Of a stretch of 64,000 nucleotides of DNA, positions 44,233 through 52,787 are shown piece by piece. Source of the DNA: Vulcanimicrobiota bacterium (GTDB lineage: Bacteria > Vulcanimicrobiota > Xenobia > Xenobiales > JADMJV01). The stretch lies in assembly GCA_019637395.1 (NCBI GenBank), contig JAHBVR010000003.1, forward strand, positions 248,001-312,000, written 5' to 3'. The number at the start of each line of letters is the position of its first letter. Position 1 is the stretch's first letter. Position numbers and translations under genes: made by a program. Under the pieces are notes generated by a model. The model was given only the letters and a program-made list of their open reading frames with translations. It searched no databases and was not told the DNA's origin.

Positions 44233-45922
44233 CCGAACGGAAGTGCTTCATGGCCGCCACCAGGCCCCGGTGGCCGGCCTCCTCGGCCAGATGGATGGGA
44301 GTCTTACCACTTTTATCGGCCAGTTGCTCGTTGGCGCCGTTCATCATCAGCGTCCGCACCACCAGACCATAGCCGGCCGCGGCCGCCAAGTGCAGCGGAG
44401 AGCGTCCATATTTACCGTCGGGCAGGTCTTTGTCGAGATTCTTGCCGAGCAAGAAAGCGACCATGTCGGGGTGACCGCGATCAGCCGCCCAATGCAGCGC
44501 GCTCCGGCCGACCACGTCCAGCCGGTTAGCGTCGGAACCGCGAGCCAGCAATTGCTCCAGGCAATCCTGCTTGCCGTGATACGCCGCGTAATGGACGGGA
44601 CTCCAGCCCTGCGGCCCGACCGGGTCCAGGGCAATGTTGTTTTCCGCCAGAAACGTAATCGTGCCGCCTTTAGACCAGGCGGAAGCCACGTGCACCGGAG
44701 ACATCACGTTGGCTTCAAATCCGTCCGCCTGGGCGCCGTTGCGAATCAGCCAGCGCATCAGATCGTCCCAGCCCAGGAAGAGCGTCCACTGAATCGGACT
44801 CCAACCGGCCCGGTCCTTCTGCTTGGCCAGGTCGGGCTGCTCACGAAACAAATCGCGCACTTGATCGCGATTCTGAGTGAAAAGCAGGATAAACTCGGTT
44901 TCCGAAAGGGGTTGGTTGAGTTTCTCACGAGCCGAGCGCAAGGCGGCGGCCAGGCGTGCGATCAATTTCTCGCGGGGACCCACGAAATTCTGCAGCACTT
45001 TGAGGGAGCCCAGACACAGGGGCTCGACGCTCTTCAACTGACCTTGCTCCAGGCTGACTTCGGCCATTTCCAGAAGAGCTTCCGCTTCCGAGCTACGCGG
45101 CGGGCGTTCCGATTTATTCAGACGCACCAGCACGTCTTTGTAGGCGTCAATGGCTTCCGGTAACTGGTTAAGACTACGCAGCGTGCGAGCGCTGGTCAAA
45201 ACCGTGTCGATCACTTCGGCCGAGTACTCGCCGAATTGTTTGATCTGTAAATCCTTGACCTTGCGGTAGGCCTCCGCGGCCTGATCCAGCAGCCCCAAAG
45301 CGCGGGTATTGCGAGCCATCAAGCTCATGACCTCAGCCACTTCCCGGCTCTGACCCAATTTTTCGAAAAGCGGCAACGCCCGCCGGGCCATCTCCAAGGA
45401 ATCCTGGTTCTGCCCGCGAGCCTCTAAAACCAGGGCACAGTCGCGCAAACACTGGGCATAGACGGCTTCCTCGGTCATTTTGAGGGATTCGTAGGAGCTG
45501 AGAGCCTTCCGGTAATTCTGTTCCGCCTGCTCCGGCTTGTTCTGCAAGCGATAGAGATTGCCCAGGCTGTGAGTGGCCGAGAGCTTGTTTAGATCGTTGT
45601 CTTCCAGCTCTTTGCCGCGCTCCAGCGCCTCCAGCAACAACTTTTCGGCTTCGGCCAATCGGCCCAAAGACTGTTGCTGGTAGGCCAGGTCGACGTTCTT
45701 CTTGACACTGAGTTGAGTGGCTATCCGTTTGGTATCGCCCGTGGCGGAGCCGAGCAGGCCCAGCGCGGCGCAGACGAGCAGGCCTCCGACCGCCAAACCG
45801 CCGGTTTCCAGCGGGCCCAAATGCAAGGCAAACTTACCGGCGGCGCCACCAATGGCGGCTCCGACCACGCCAAGCCCACCGATGAGCGCGTAATTAGGAC
45901 CTTTTCGTGATTTCTGAGCCAT
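44219..45922 (-). CDS. Membrane-anchored TPR and ankyrin-repeat protein
   Basis: A 567-residue protein. Two N-terminal hydrophobic segments (GGLGVVGAAIGGAAG and GGLAVGGLLVCAALGLLG) form a membrane hairpin. About 300 residues of TPR follow (QNKPEQAEQNYRKALSSYES), then ankyrin repeats from ~390 (GWSPVHYAAYHGKQDCLEQL, RSALHWAADRGHPDMVAFLL, RSPLHLAAAAGYGLVVRTLM). No catalytic motif is seen. It is probably an inner-membrane scaffold with a cytoplasmic repeat face. It overlaps the convergent MEMO gene by 14 bases. Confidence 0.85.
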   Translation of the reverse strand: MAQKSRKGPNYALIGGLGVVGAAIGGAAGKFALHLGPLETGGLAVGGLLVCAALGLLGSATGDTKRIATQLSVKKNVDLAYQQQSLGRLAEAEKLLLEALERGKELEDNDLNKLSATHSLGNLYRLQNKPEQAEQNYRKALSSYESLKMTEEAVYAQCLRDCALVLEARGQNQDSLEMARRALPLFEKLGQSREVAEVMSLMARNTRALGLLDQAAEAYRKVKDLQIKQFGEYSAEVIDTVLTSARTLRSLNQLPEAIDAYKDVLVRLNKSERPPRSSEAEALLEMAEVSLEQGQLKSVEPLCLGSLKVLQNFVGPREKLIARLAAALRSAREKLNQPLSETEFILLFTQNRDQVRDLFREQPDLAKQKDRAGWSPIQWTLFLGWDDLMRWLIRNGAQADGFEANVMSPVHVASAWSKGGTITFLAENNIALDPVGPQGWSPVHYAAYHGKQDCLEQLLARGSDANRLDVVGRSALHWAADRGHPDMVAFLLGKNLDKDLPDGKYGRSPLHLAAAAGYGLVVRTLMMNGANEQLADKSGKTPIHLAEEAGHRGLVAAMKHFRSAMES

Positions 45923-46049
45923 GAGGCCGCTCCGCTATCTAGAAATGCAGACTTTCTGTTCCCTGCCTCTTCAAGCAGACCCTGCTTGGCGGGGTGACTT
46001 CCCCTCTTTAGTGTGCTACCCTTACTGTTCAATCTGCTGGGAGAAACCG

Positions 46050-46835
46050 ATGAAATACAGTCCTGAATTTCTGGAAGCGATTCGAAAGATTTTGAACGAG
46101 ACGAAACAGGATCGGCTCTGCCGCCCTTTTCTGGCCAAACGCCCGCAGGCGGAAATTCTCCCGTTCTTAGGGTCCCCCAGGCCGGCTTATTTCTTTTTGG
46201 GGGTCAACCCGGCCGGCTACGATGTCAGCGGCGCTCCTACCCAGGCGGAAGACTACATCGAGTGGGCCAGCGCTTACTTTGACGGCGCCGACAACGACAA
46301 GGCCAGCTTCACCGGCTACCTGCCCTATACGGCTAATCATACCGCCAATTACAGCGCCTTCGGCCAGGCCGCCTGCGTGACCCACCTGGTGCCCATCCTG
46401 ACGGCGCGCAGCTCCGAAGTAACGGCTCCTCTGGCTCGCGCCTGCTGGCCGCGGGCCCGCCGCCTGGTGGAAAGCCTGAAGCCCAATCTAATTTTGGTGC
46501 ACGGCTCGCTGGCCTGGAAGTTCCTCACCGGCCAGGAAGAGGAAACGACGATTCTGATGGACGTGCCGCAGGCGCAGCGTCAGGGGATTCCGGAAATCTA
46601 CGAAAAGCTGGAAGCCGACAAGTTGCCTTTCCAAACCCGCTTTGAGGGATTGGCCGAGGATTACAAGCCCTGGGTGGTGGCCCTGCCCCATCTGGGTGGC
46701 ACCGGTGGCGGCAAAGAGATGCGCAAGAAAGCCGAACAGGGTGTGCAAATCGCCCGGCGCCGGCTCAGCGGGGGCCCAGTCACCGTGACCAGCGGCGGCG
46801 GTGCTGCCCGCATCCGCGTGCGCCGACCGGACTAG
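46050..46835 (+). CDS. Uracil-DNA-glycosylase-fold protein
   Basis: A 261-residue protein. FLGVNPAGYDVSGAPTQ is the GxNP-type motif of UDG-like enzymes, ILVHGSLAWKFL a core strand and VVALPHLGGTG the position of the second (H) motif. The C-terminal ~30 residues are Gly/Arg-rich (RRLSGGPVTVTSGGGAARIR). GGGAG lies 7 bases before the ATG at 46050; an upstream frame to 45921 is not needed. It may be a repair glycosylase or a non-enzymatic member of the superfamily. Confidence 0.65.
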   Translation: MKYSPEFLEAIRKILNETKQDRLCRPFLAKRPQAEILPFLGSPRPAYFFLGVNPAGYDVSGAPTQAEDYIEWASAYFDGADNDKASFTGYLPYTANHTANYSAFGQAACVTHLVPILTARSSEVTAPLARACWPRARRLVESLKPNLILVHGSLAWKFLTGQEEETTILMDVPQAQRQGIPEIYEKLEADKLPFQTRFEGLAEDYKPWVVALPHLGGTGGGKEMRKKAEQGVQIARRRLSGGPVTVTSGGGAARIRVRRPD

Positions 46836-47400
46836 CTCCTTGCCGAGCGGGTTGGCAACTCTTGCCACATTTTCGGCAAGTCCCGCCCGGCCGCCGGTGG
46901 CTTGACGCTTTTCTGGCAACTCTTGCCACGTCTTCGGCAAGTCCGACCCGGCCGTGGGCGGGTTGACGCTTTTTTGGCAGCTCTTGCCACGTCTTCGGCA
47001 AGTCCGGCCGGGCTGCGGGCGGGTTGACGCTTTTTTGGCAGCGCTTGCCACATTTTCGGCAAGTCCCGCCCGGCCGCCGGTGGCTTGACGCTTTTTTGGC
47101 AACTCTTGCCGCGTTTTCGGCAAGTCCCGCCCGGCCGCGGGCGAGTTGACGCTTTTTTGGCAGCGCTTGCCACATTTTCGGCAAGTCCCGCCCGGCCGCG
47201 GGCGAGTTGACGCTTTTTTGGCAGCGCTTGCCAAATTTTCGGCAAGTCCGGCCGGGCCGCGGGCGGCTTGACGCTTTTTTGGCAGCGCTTGCCAAATTTT
47301 CGGCAAATCCGGCCGGGCCGCGGGCGGGTTGACGCTTTTTTGGCAGCTCTTGCCAAATTTTCGGCAAGTCGGGCCCGGCCGCGGGCGGCCCTGCGCTTCG
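46836..47400. repeat. 61-bp tandem palindrome array, nine units
   Basis: TTGACG recurs at 46902, 46963, 47024, 47085, 47146, 47207, 47268 and 47329, always 61 bases apart. Nine copies of CTTGCCA-type palindromes (CTTGCCANNTTTTCGGCAAG, arms CTTGCC/GGCAAG, first at 46861-46880, last at 47349-47368) keep the same phase. Between them are GC-rich GGCCGGGCC(G)CGGGCGG tracts and T6-7 runs. Units differ by a few bases, but the palindrome arms stay paired. The array fills the gap between two convergent genes. There are no unique spacers, so it is not CRISPR. Possible roles are multimer termination, protein-binding sites or a minisatellite. Confidence 0.9.
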
Positions 47401-47401
47401 G

Positions 47402-47911
47402 CTAGCGCGCTCCGGCCGACTTGAGGTATTTCATCAGCTCGAAGTGCCCCTGGTCTTTGGCCTGAAACAAGGGGGTGAAGCCTTCTTTGTCACGCAGGTT
47501 CAAGTTGGCTCCGGCTTTGATGAGCATTTTGGCGATTTCGGTCTGTCCCTGGAAGCAAGCTACATGCAGCGGGGTGCCTCCGTTGGCTTTTTCGCGGCGG
47601 TTGGGATCGGCCTTATGCTGCAACAGCAAGCGAGTGCTGGCCGCGTCACCCACCAGCGCGGCCTCGTGCAAAGGCGACCAGTTGCCGGCGTTGGGCCTGG
47701 CGCCGAGCTGCAGCAACACTTCGACGCACTCGGGGTGATTGTTTTGAATGACCAGCACCAGCGGTGTCAGGCCTTTGGCGTCCGGCAGATTCACCTGGTC
47801 GGCACCGGCCTGACGCAACCCCTGCACGTCTCCGCGCAGGGCCGCCTCGTGCACGGGAGCGGCCCAAAGCGCCCCGGCCAGCAGCCAGACCAGCAGGCAG
47901 AGCCTTACCAG
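47402..47911 (-). CDS. Secreted ankyrin-repeat protein, probable CTG start
   Basis: About 169 residues. The first standard start is GTG at 47854, but the frame upstream reads VRLCLLVWLLAGALWAAP, a clean signal peptide, beginning at a CTG (47911) with GGAAG 5 bases before it; CTG overlaps the alaS end by 7 bases. The mature protein is four to five ankyrin repeats (GLTPLVLVIQNNHPECVEVLL, GTPLHVACFQGQTEIAKMLI, GFTPLFQAKDQGHFELM). It is translationally coupled to alaS and ends at the tandem-repeat array. No catalytic function is expected. Confidence 0.75.
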   Translation of the reverse strand: MVRLCLLVWLLAGALWAAPVHEAALRGDVQGLRQAGADQVNLPDAKGLTPLVLVIQNNHPECVEVLLQLGARPNAGNWSPLHEAALVGDAASTRLLLQHKADPNRREKANGGTPLHVACFQGQTEIAKMLIKAGANLNLRDKEGFTPLFQAKDQGHFELMKYLKSAGAR

Positions 47912-50523
47912 TTGACTTCCGCCAGAGCCTGGGCCAGCTTGCTCGGGTCTTTGCCGCCGGCTTCGGCCAGATCAGGACGGCCACCGCCGCCCCCCCCCAC
48001 CTTGGAGGCCAGATCCTTGATCAACTTGCCGGCGTGCAGTCCCTGCGCGTTCAAACTCTTGTCGACGCTGGCCAGCAAAGCCACCCGACCGTCGTGCACG
48101 CCGGCCAGCACGGCCACCCCCTTAAACTGACCGCGCAGCGAGTCCGCCACCCACTTCAAATATTCGCCGTTAGCTTCGCCCAAATTGGCGATGACGACCG
48201 GGACCTCTTTGCGGGTCTCCACCTTGGCCAGCAATCGGGCGGCTTCGGCCCTGGCTTCGGCCCGCCGGGCCTGTTCCAATTGCTTGTTAAGTTTGCGCTG
48301 CGTCTCCAACAACGTTTCCACGCGGCTCTCCAGCTCAAGGATAGGCACCCCAAGCTTGCGCGAGAGCTTTTCAGCCACCTGCACATCCTGGAAGATGCCC
48401 TGCAAACCGTGCGTTCCGGTCACGGCCTCGATGCGGCGCACGCCGGCGGCGATGGCGCTTTCCGACTGCAGGCGGAAAGGCCCGAGTTCAGCCGTGGTCA
48501 GCGTATGCGTGCCGCCGCATAACTCCATGGAAAACCCGTCAAAGTTGTGTTCGCGGCCTCCGCCAATCTTGACCACGCGGACCCGCGCGCCATATTTGTC
48601 ACCAAAGAAGGCGGTCACACTGTCGGGCTTATCTTTGTAGTCGATTTCAAACCAGCTGACCGGGTGGTTCTCCAGAATCTTCTCGTTGACCAACCGCTCC
48701 ACGGTGGCCACCTCGGAAGGCTCCATGGCCTGATAATGGGTGAAGTCGAAGCGCAGACGCTCGGGAGCCACCAGCGAACCTTGCTGGCGCACCGCATCGC
48801 CCAGCACCTCATGCAGGGCCCAGTGCAGCAGATGGGTGGCCGTATGGTGGCGCTGAATCTCCTGCCGGCGCACCGCGTCGACCACGGCCGTCACTTCAGC
48901 ACCGTTAGGGGGGGGGTCGGCCAGATGGTGGAAAACCACTCCCTCGCTCTTGGTGGTGTTGGTGACCTCCAGACGAGAACCGTCCTTAAGTTCCAACCAG
49001 CCGTAATCGCCGAGCTGCCCGCCCATTTCGCCGTAGAAGGGCGTCTCGCCCAGCACCACCGTGTTGCCCAGCACAGCTTTGACTTCGGTGGCCGTCTGCA
49101 ACTGGTCATATCCCACGAAAGGCGTGGGAGGAAGATCCAAATTCTCGTGGGCGGCGCTGACCACATGCCGGGTTTGAGCGGCGCGGGCCCGAGCTTTCTG
49201 GCCTTCCATCAACTCTTTGAAAGCCTCCTCATTGACGCTCAAACCCTTTTCGCGAGCCATCACATCCGTCAGGTCGAAGGGAAAACCAAAGGTGTCGTAG
49301 AGCTTGAAAGCCTCCTGGGCGGGAAACTCCTTACCGGACAGGTCTTTGACCACTTCCTCGAAGAGGTGCAGGCCGCGGTCCAGCGTCTGGTTGAAAGACT
49401 CTTCCTCGGCCTTGATGATCTTTTGCAGCTTGGCTTCTTCCCGCACCAACTCGGGGAAGGTGGCTCCCATCTCGGCCTTGAGCACCGGCACCAGCTGATA
49501 GAGGAAGGGCTCACGCAGGTTGATTTTGCGGGCGTAGCGGGCGGCCCGGCGGAGCAGCCGGCGCACCACATAGCCCCGGCCTTCATTGGAAGGCAGGGCG
49601 CCGTCGGCAATGGCAAAGCTGATCATACGGATGTGATCGGCAATCACGCGCATGGCAATGCTGTCCATATCTTCCGACATACCGGAGGTGTATTTGGCTC
49701 CCGACATCTGCTGCAGCACGCGAATGATGGGCTGAAAAACCTCGGTGTCGTAGTTGGAAATGGGCCGGGTGAAGTCGGTGGCGCCGTTGGTGCACTCCAT
49801 CACGGCGCAGGCGCGCTCGAAGCCCATACCGGTATCGACGTGCTTGGCCGGCAGTTCGCGCAGCGAGCCGTCGGGCTCGGCGTTGAATTGAATGAACACC
49901 AGGTTCCACAATTCCATCACCAGCGGCGAGCCGGCGTTGACCAGCGAATGGCCGGATTTATCCGGGGTCAGGTCGATGTGGATTTCCGAGCAGGGTCCGC
50001 AGGGACCAGTCTCGCCCATCATCCAGAAGTTGTCCTTGCGGCTACAACGATGAATATGCTGGGGATCGATATCGGTGACGGTCTTCCAGAGTTCGACCGC
50101 CTCTTCATCGGCGGGCACCTGCTCATCACCGCCAAAAACGGTGGCGTGCAGGCGATCTTTGGGTAATTTCCAGACTTCCGTGAACAACTCCCAGGCCCAC
50201 TGGATGGCTTCTTTCTTGTAGTAGTCACCGAACGACCAGTTGCCCAGCATCTCGAAAAAAGTGTGGTGATAGGTATCGTAGCCCACTTCCTCCAGATCGT
50301 TGTGCTTGCCGGAAACGCGAATGCACTTCTGAGTGTCGGCGATGCGCCGGTTCTCCGGAGTGGCCGAGCCCAGGAAATACGGCTTGAACTGATTCATACC
50401 GGCGTTGGTGAACATCAGAGTGGGATCATCATGCGGCACCACCGATGCGCTATCGACGATCAGATGTTGGCGTTCTTTGAAAAAGTCCAGGTAGGACTGG
50501 CGAATGGCGGCGCCCTTGAGCAT
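47905..50523 (-). CDS. alaS: Alanyl-tRNA synthetase
   Basis: An 872-residue class II synthetase. The N-terminal aminoacylation domain has FTNAGMNQFKPYFLG and GYDTYHHTFFEMLGNWSFGD; the editing domain has HHTATHLLHWAL (HxxxH) and CGGTHTLTTAELGPF; and the C-terminal C-Ala domain (ASKVGGGGGGRPDLAEAGGKD) is present. Length and motif order are normal for the full-length enzyme. It is followed by a coupled ankyrin gene. Confidence 0.97.
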   Translation of the reverse strand: MLKGAAIRQSYLDFFKERQHLIVDSASVVPHDDPTLMFTNAGMNQFKPYFLGSATPENRRIADTQKCIRVSGKHNDLEEVGYDTYHHTFFEMLGNWSFGDYYKKEAIQWAWELFTEVWKLPKDRLHATVFGGDEQVPADEEAVELWKTVTDIDPQHIHRCSRKDNFWMMGETGPCGPCSEIHIDLTPDKSGHSLVNAGSPLVMELWNLVFIQFNAEPDGSLRELPAKHVDTGMGFERACAVMECTNGATDFTRPISNYDTEVFQPIIRVLQQMSGAKYTSGMSEDMDSIAMRVIADHIRMISFAIADGALPSNEGRGYVVRRLLRRAARYARKINLREPFLYQLVPVLKAEMGATFPELVREEAKLQKIIKAEEESFNQTLDRGLHLFEEVVKDLSGKEFPAQEAFKLYDTFGFPFDLTDVMAREKGLSVNEEAFKELMEGQKARARAAQTRHVVSAAHENLDLPPTPFVGYDQLQTATEVKAVLGNTVVLGETPFYGEMGGQLGDYGWLELKDGSRLEVTNTTKSEGVVFHHLADPPPNGAEVTAVVDAVRRQEIQRHHTATHLLHWALHEVLGDAVRQQGSLVAPERLRFDFTHYQAMEPSEVATVERLVNEKILENHPVSWFEIDYKDKPDSVTAFFGDKYGARVRVVKIGGGREHNFDGFSMELCGGTHTLTTAELGPFRLQSESAIAAGVRRIEAVTGTHGLQGIFQDVQVAEKLSRKLGVPILELESRVETLLETQRKLNKQLEQARRAEARAEAARLLAKVETRKEVPVVIANLGEANGEYLKWVADSLRGQFKGVAVLAGVHDGRVALLASVDKSLNAQGLHAGKLIKDLASKVGGGGGGRPDLAEAGGKDPSKLAQALAEVNW

Positions 50524-50653
50524 AAAGATTCCTCTAGTTCTTGAAGTGGGGTCTATTTGTTCGCCTCAGGCGCTCTTCCCTGCAGCTTCAGCATTCTTTC
50601 AGGTCGATCGGATATACTCTTAGTTACAGATAGACAGAGCGAGGACCACATCC
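50524..50653. promoter_or_regulatory. Divergent promoter spacer alaS / hydrophobic protein
   Basis: A 130-base spacer. For the plus-strand gene, TATACT at 50613-50618 is a fair -10, with no clear -35; GAGGA lies 10 bases before its ATG. For alaS no good promoter box was recognised. No T-box-like features were seen. Confidence 0.4.
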
Positions 50654-51220
50654 ATGCAGATCCAACGTACCCCCCAGGGCCACACGCCCAGGCAACTCTC
50701 CAACCCCACCCCTCCCTCACCGCAAAAGCCGGAGCCGGAAAAGTGGGACAAAGTCAGCTTTGACAAAGATTCCAACACCTATCATTTCGAGCGCCCGGGT
50801 CATCACTACTCGGTGATGCGCACCAACCCCCTGCGCGAAGGCCTGACGGCCGCCGCCCTGGTAGGAATTCCCTCGGCCTTCGGCGCGGCCGAACACGTCT
50901 GGCTGGGCGGCCTGGGAGCCACCGGGGTGACCGCCCTGGTCAGCCCGGCCGCCGGTGCCGTCATCGGCGGCACCCTGGGCGGCGTGGCCGCCTATCGGGG
51001 CAGCAACAAGAACCCCATTTACGGTGCCCTGGGCGCCATCGGCGGCGGCGGCGTGGGCGCCATCGCCTTCCCCCTGCTCAAGTTGCCGGGCGTCTGGTTC
51101 GGACCGGCCGGCGCGGCCGTGGCCGCCGCTGGACTGGGTGCCGGCGTAGCCGTCTGGTCGGCCGTCAACAACGGCAAAATCGACGCCAAGGCTCAGGCCG
51201 CCGGCTACAAGCCCGAATAA
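50654..51220 (+). CDS. Hypothetical Gly/Ala-rich hydrophobic protein (MQ(L/I)Q family, copy 2)
   Basis: A 188-residue protein. The N-terminal ~60 residues are polar and Pro-rich (MQIQRTPQGHTPRQLSNPT), followed by Gly/Ala/Val-rich segments (AAALVGIPSAFGAAEHVWL, GGTLGGVAAYRGSN, AAVAAAGLGAGVAVWSAVNN) that look membrane-active. Its start and layout resemble the 35,555 gene, so the two are probably one family, although no direct alignment was run. The function is unknown. Confidence 0.6.
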   Translation: MQIQRTPQGHTPRQLSNPTPPSPQKPEPEKWDKVSFDKDSNTYHFERPGHHYSVMRTNPLREGLTAAALVGIPSAFGAAEHVWLGGLGATGVTALVSPAAGAVIGGTLGGVAAYRGSNKNPIYGALGAIGGGGVGAIAFPLLKLPGVWFGPAGAAVAAAGLGAGVAVWSAVNNGKIDAKAQAAGYKPE

Positions 51221-51221
51221 C

Positions 51222-52321
51222 TCAGACGCAAATTCTCAAACGCAGAGCCAGAGGCCATTGGTCTCTGGCTCCGTTTATGCCCCAACGGCTGAAGCGGAAC
51301 TCGACCAGATTGTCGCCGGCCTGCAGCTCCAGCCAGCCATGGCACCAAATTTCGAGGTCAAGATCGAAGTGAGGATTCATCCCCTGCCAATCCAGATCCA
51401 CTCTCGCTCGCCGGCGAGCGATGAATAAAGCGCGCGCCAAGAGGCCGTAGGCCCAGAAAGTGCCCCCTCATCCCCGCTCCAGCCCTCGACCCTACTCCAG
51501 GCGGGCGAGGTGTCCGCCACCACGTCAAAGAGGCGAAACTCGGGACTGCCGGAGAACTGCAACTCGTTTTCCGGACTCCACTCCACTTGCTTGACCAGCA
51601 AATGCCCCCGCAGAAGCACGGGAGCGGACAAAAGCAGTGGCCGCCAAGTTGGGAAAATCCGATACCAGTGGACGTGGCCCGTAGTAGGAATGAGAGCCGC
51701 CCCAGACCGGGCCGAGAGCCAGTTTCTGGCCGAAAAAGCCCAGGCCCAGGCAGGCTATGGCACCGGGTAAAGCATCCCGCTTCTTGACGACCAGATAAAC
51801 AAAGCCAGCGGGGCCCAGAGTAAGGCGGTCGGGCGACACAAATAGGCGAATCCAAGGAACAGAACCAGGGCCCAGCCACTGAGGCGGCCTCCGCACCGGT
51901 CGAAGCGCAATAACCAGGCCTGAGTCCAGGTCAGGAAGAGAATCTTCGGCATCTGGCTGTTGGCCATGGAAGAAGCGATGGAGCCGCTGCAGGTACTGGC
52001 CAGGAGAACCAGGGAAGCGGCCAGCAGGCCGCGGCGCCCCCCCCACAGAGCGGCCAGGCCGACCTGGAGAGCGCCCAGCAAAGATTCCTGGGCGGCGTCG
52101 ACCATGTCCAGGCGGGCCAGCGACACCTCCAGCGAGGGAGCGCCCGGGGGATAGCCATAGTAAATGCCGATCCGCGTCGAAAGAACTGGGCCTGGGCCGA
52201 CAGGAGAGAGCCCCAGGCGTCTCCGGCGGCACCGCCGTTGGGTGCAAAAGTAACCAGGGCCCAGATCAGACCCGAAAGCAGCCAAAAGAGGACTCGCTGG
52301 CCGGCATTGGGTGGCCCCCAT
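51222..52321 (-). pseudogene. Decayed polytopic membrane protein (GT39-like glycosyltransferase?)
   Basis: On the minus strand one frame (from 52150) reads hydrophobic segments GLLAASLVLLASTCSGS, ALVLFLGFAYLCRPTALLWA, and then stops at 51755. The membrane character continues in a second frame (GAIACLGLGFFGQKLALGP) and again in a third (LRGHLLVKQVEWSPENELQ). At least two frameshifts and several stops break it. The layout (multiple helices, CRPTALLWAPLAL) suits a dolichyl-phosphate-mannose-type membrane glycosyltransferase. It is inactive as it stands. Confidence 0.5.
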
Positions 52322-52326
52322 ACGAA

Positions 52327-52344
52327 GGCCCCCGGGTGGGGGCC
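52327..52344 (-). terminator. Strong hairpin, probable terminator
   Basis: GGCCCCC(GGGT)GGGGGCC forms a 7-bp GC stem 11 bases past the stop of the His-rich gene. There is no clear U-run behind it on the minus strand (TTCGTAT), so termination may be only partial. Confidence 0.45.
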
Positions 52345-52354
52345 CTCTCAGGTG

Positions 52355-52705
52355 CTACTTCTTGACCAGTTCGACCGGTCCGTGGTCATCACAGTGGCCG
52401 TCGTGGGGGTGATGCAGGTGGCCGTCGACCAGGTAGCAGATGTGATCGCCGTGGGGTACCGCTTCGTGGCCGCAGCCGGGGCCGTGGACGTGATCGGCGG
52501 GATGGCTGCCGCAGACGTGGCCGGGCGTGCAGCCGTCGGGGTTCTTGGCCGAAACTTCGATGGCGTGATGCTCGACGGCGCCGCCCTCCTTTTGATGGTG
52601 AAGATGGCCGTCGTGCAGATAATCGACATGGTCGCCGTGCTTGATGGCGGTGTGGCCGCAGCCTTCACCGTGATTATGATCGTGATGGTCGCAATGATGA
52701 CCCAT
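52355..52705 (-). CDS. His-rich metal-binding protein, two internal repeats
   Basis: A 116-residue protein with over 25 His. It begins MGHHCDHHDHNHGEGCGH, and the same block occurs twice: CGHTAIKHGDHVDYLHDGHL and CGHEAVPHGDHICYLVDGHL, about 60 residues apart, with HHxHxGxxxxH tails. His, Cys and Asp would bind Zn, Ni or Cu. There is no signal peptide, so it is probably a cytoplasmic metal buffer. The ATG at 52705 has GGAGGTG about 10 bases before. It is divergent from the enoyl-CoA hydratase gene. Confidence 0.8.
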   Translation of the reverse strand: MGHHCDHHDHNHGEGCGHTAIKHGDHVDYLHDGHLHHQKEGGAVEHHAIEVSAKNPDGCTPGHVCGSHPADHVHGPGCGHEAVPHGDHICYLVDGHLHHPHDGHCDDHGPVELVKK

Positions 52706-52787
52706 GATTGGACACCTCCGGTATATTCGTGGGGCTGGATTTGTGATTTCGGAAAGATGTTCCTCCCCCACCCGAGAACGGGGCCCC

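Noticed and set aside
46488..47367. Repeat-rich proteins on the minus strand over the tandem array
   Set aside because: All three minus frames are open because the period is 61 bases; this is expected from the repeat and no start has a ribosome site.
46836..47400. CRISPR array
   Set aside because: Units are near identical over the whole 61 bp with no unique spacers, and no cas gene is present.
48547..50166. Long plus-strand frame over alaS
   Set aside because: A shadow of alaS caused by GC-rich codon use.
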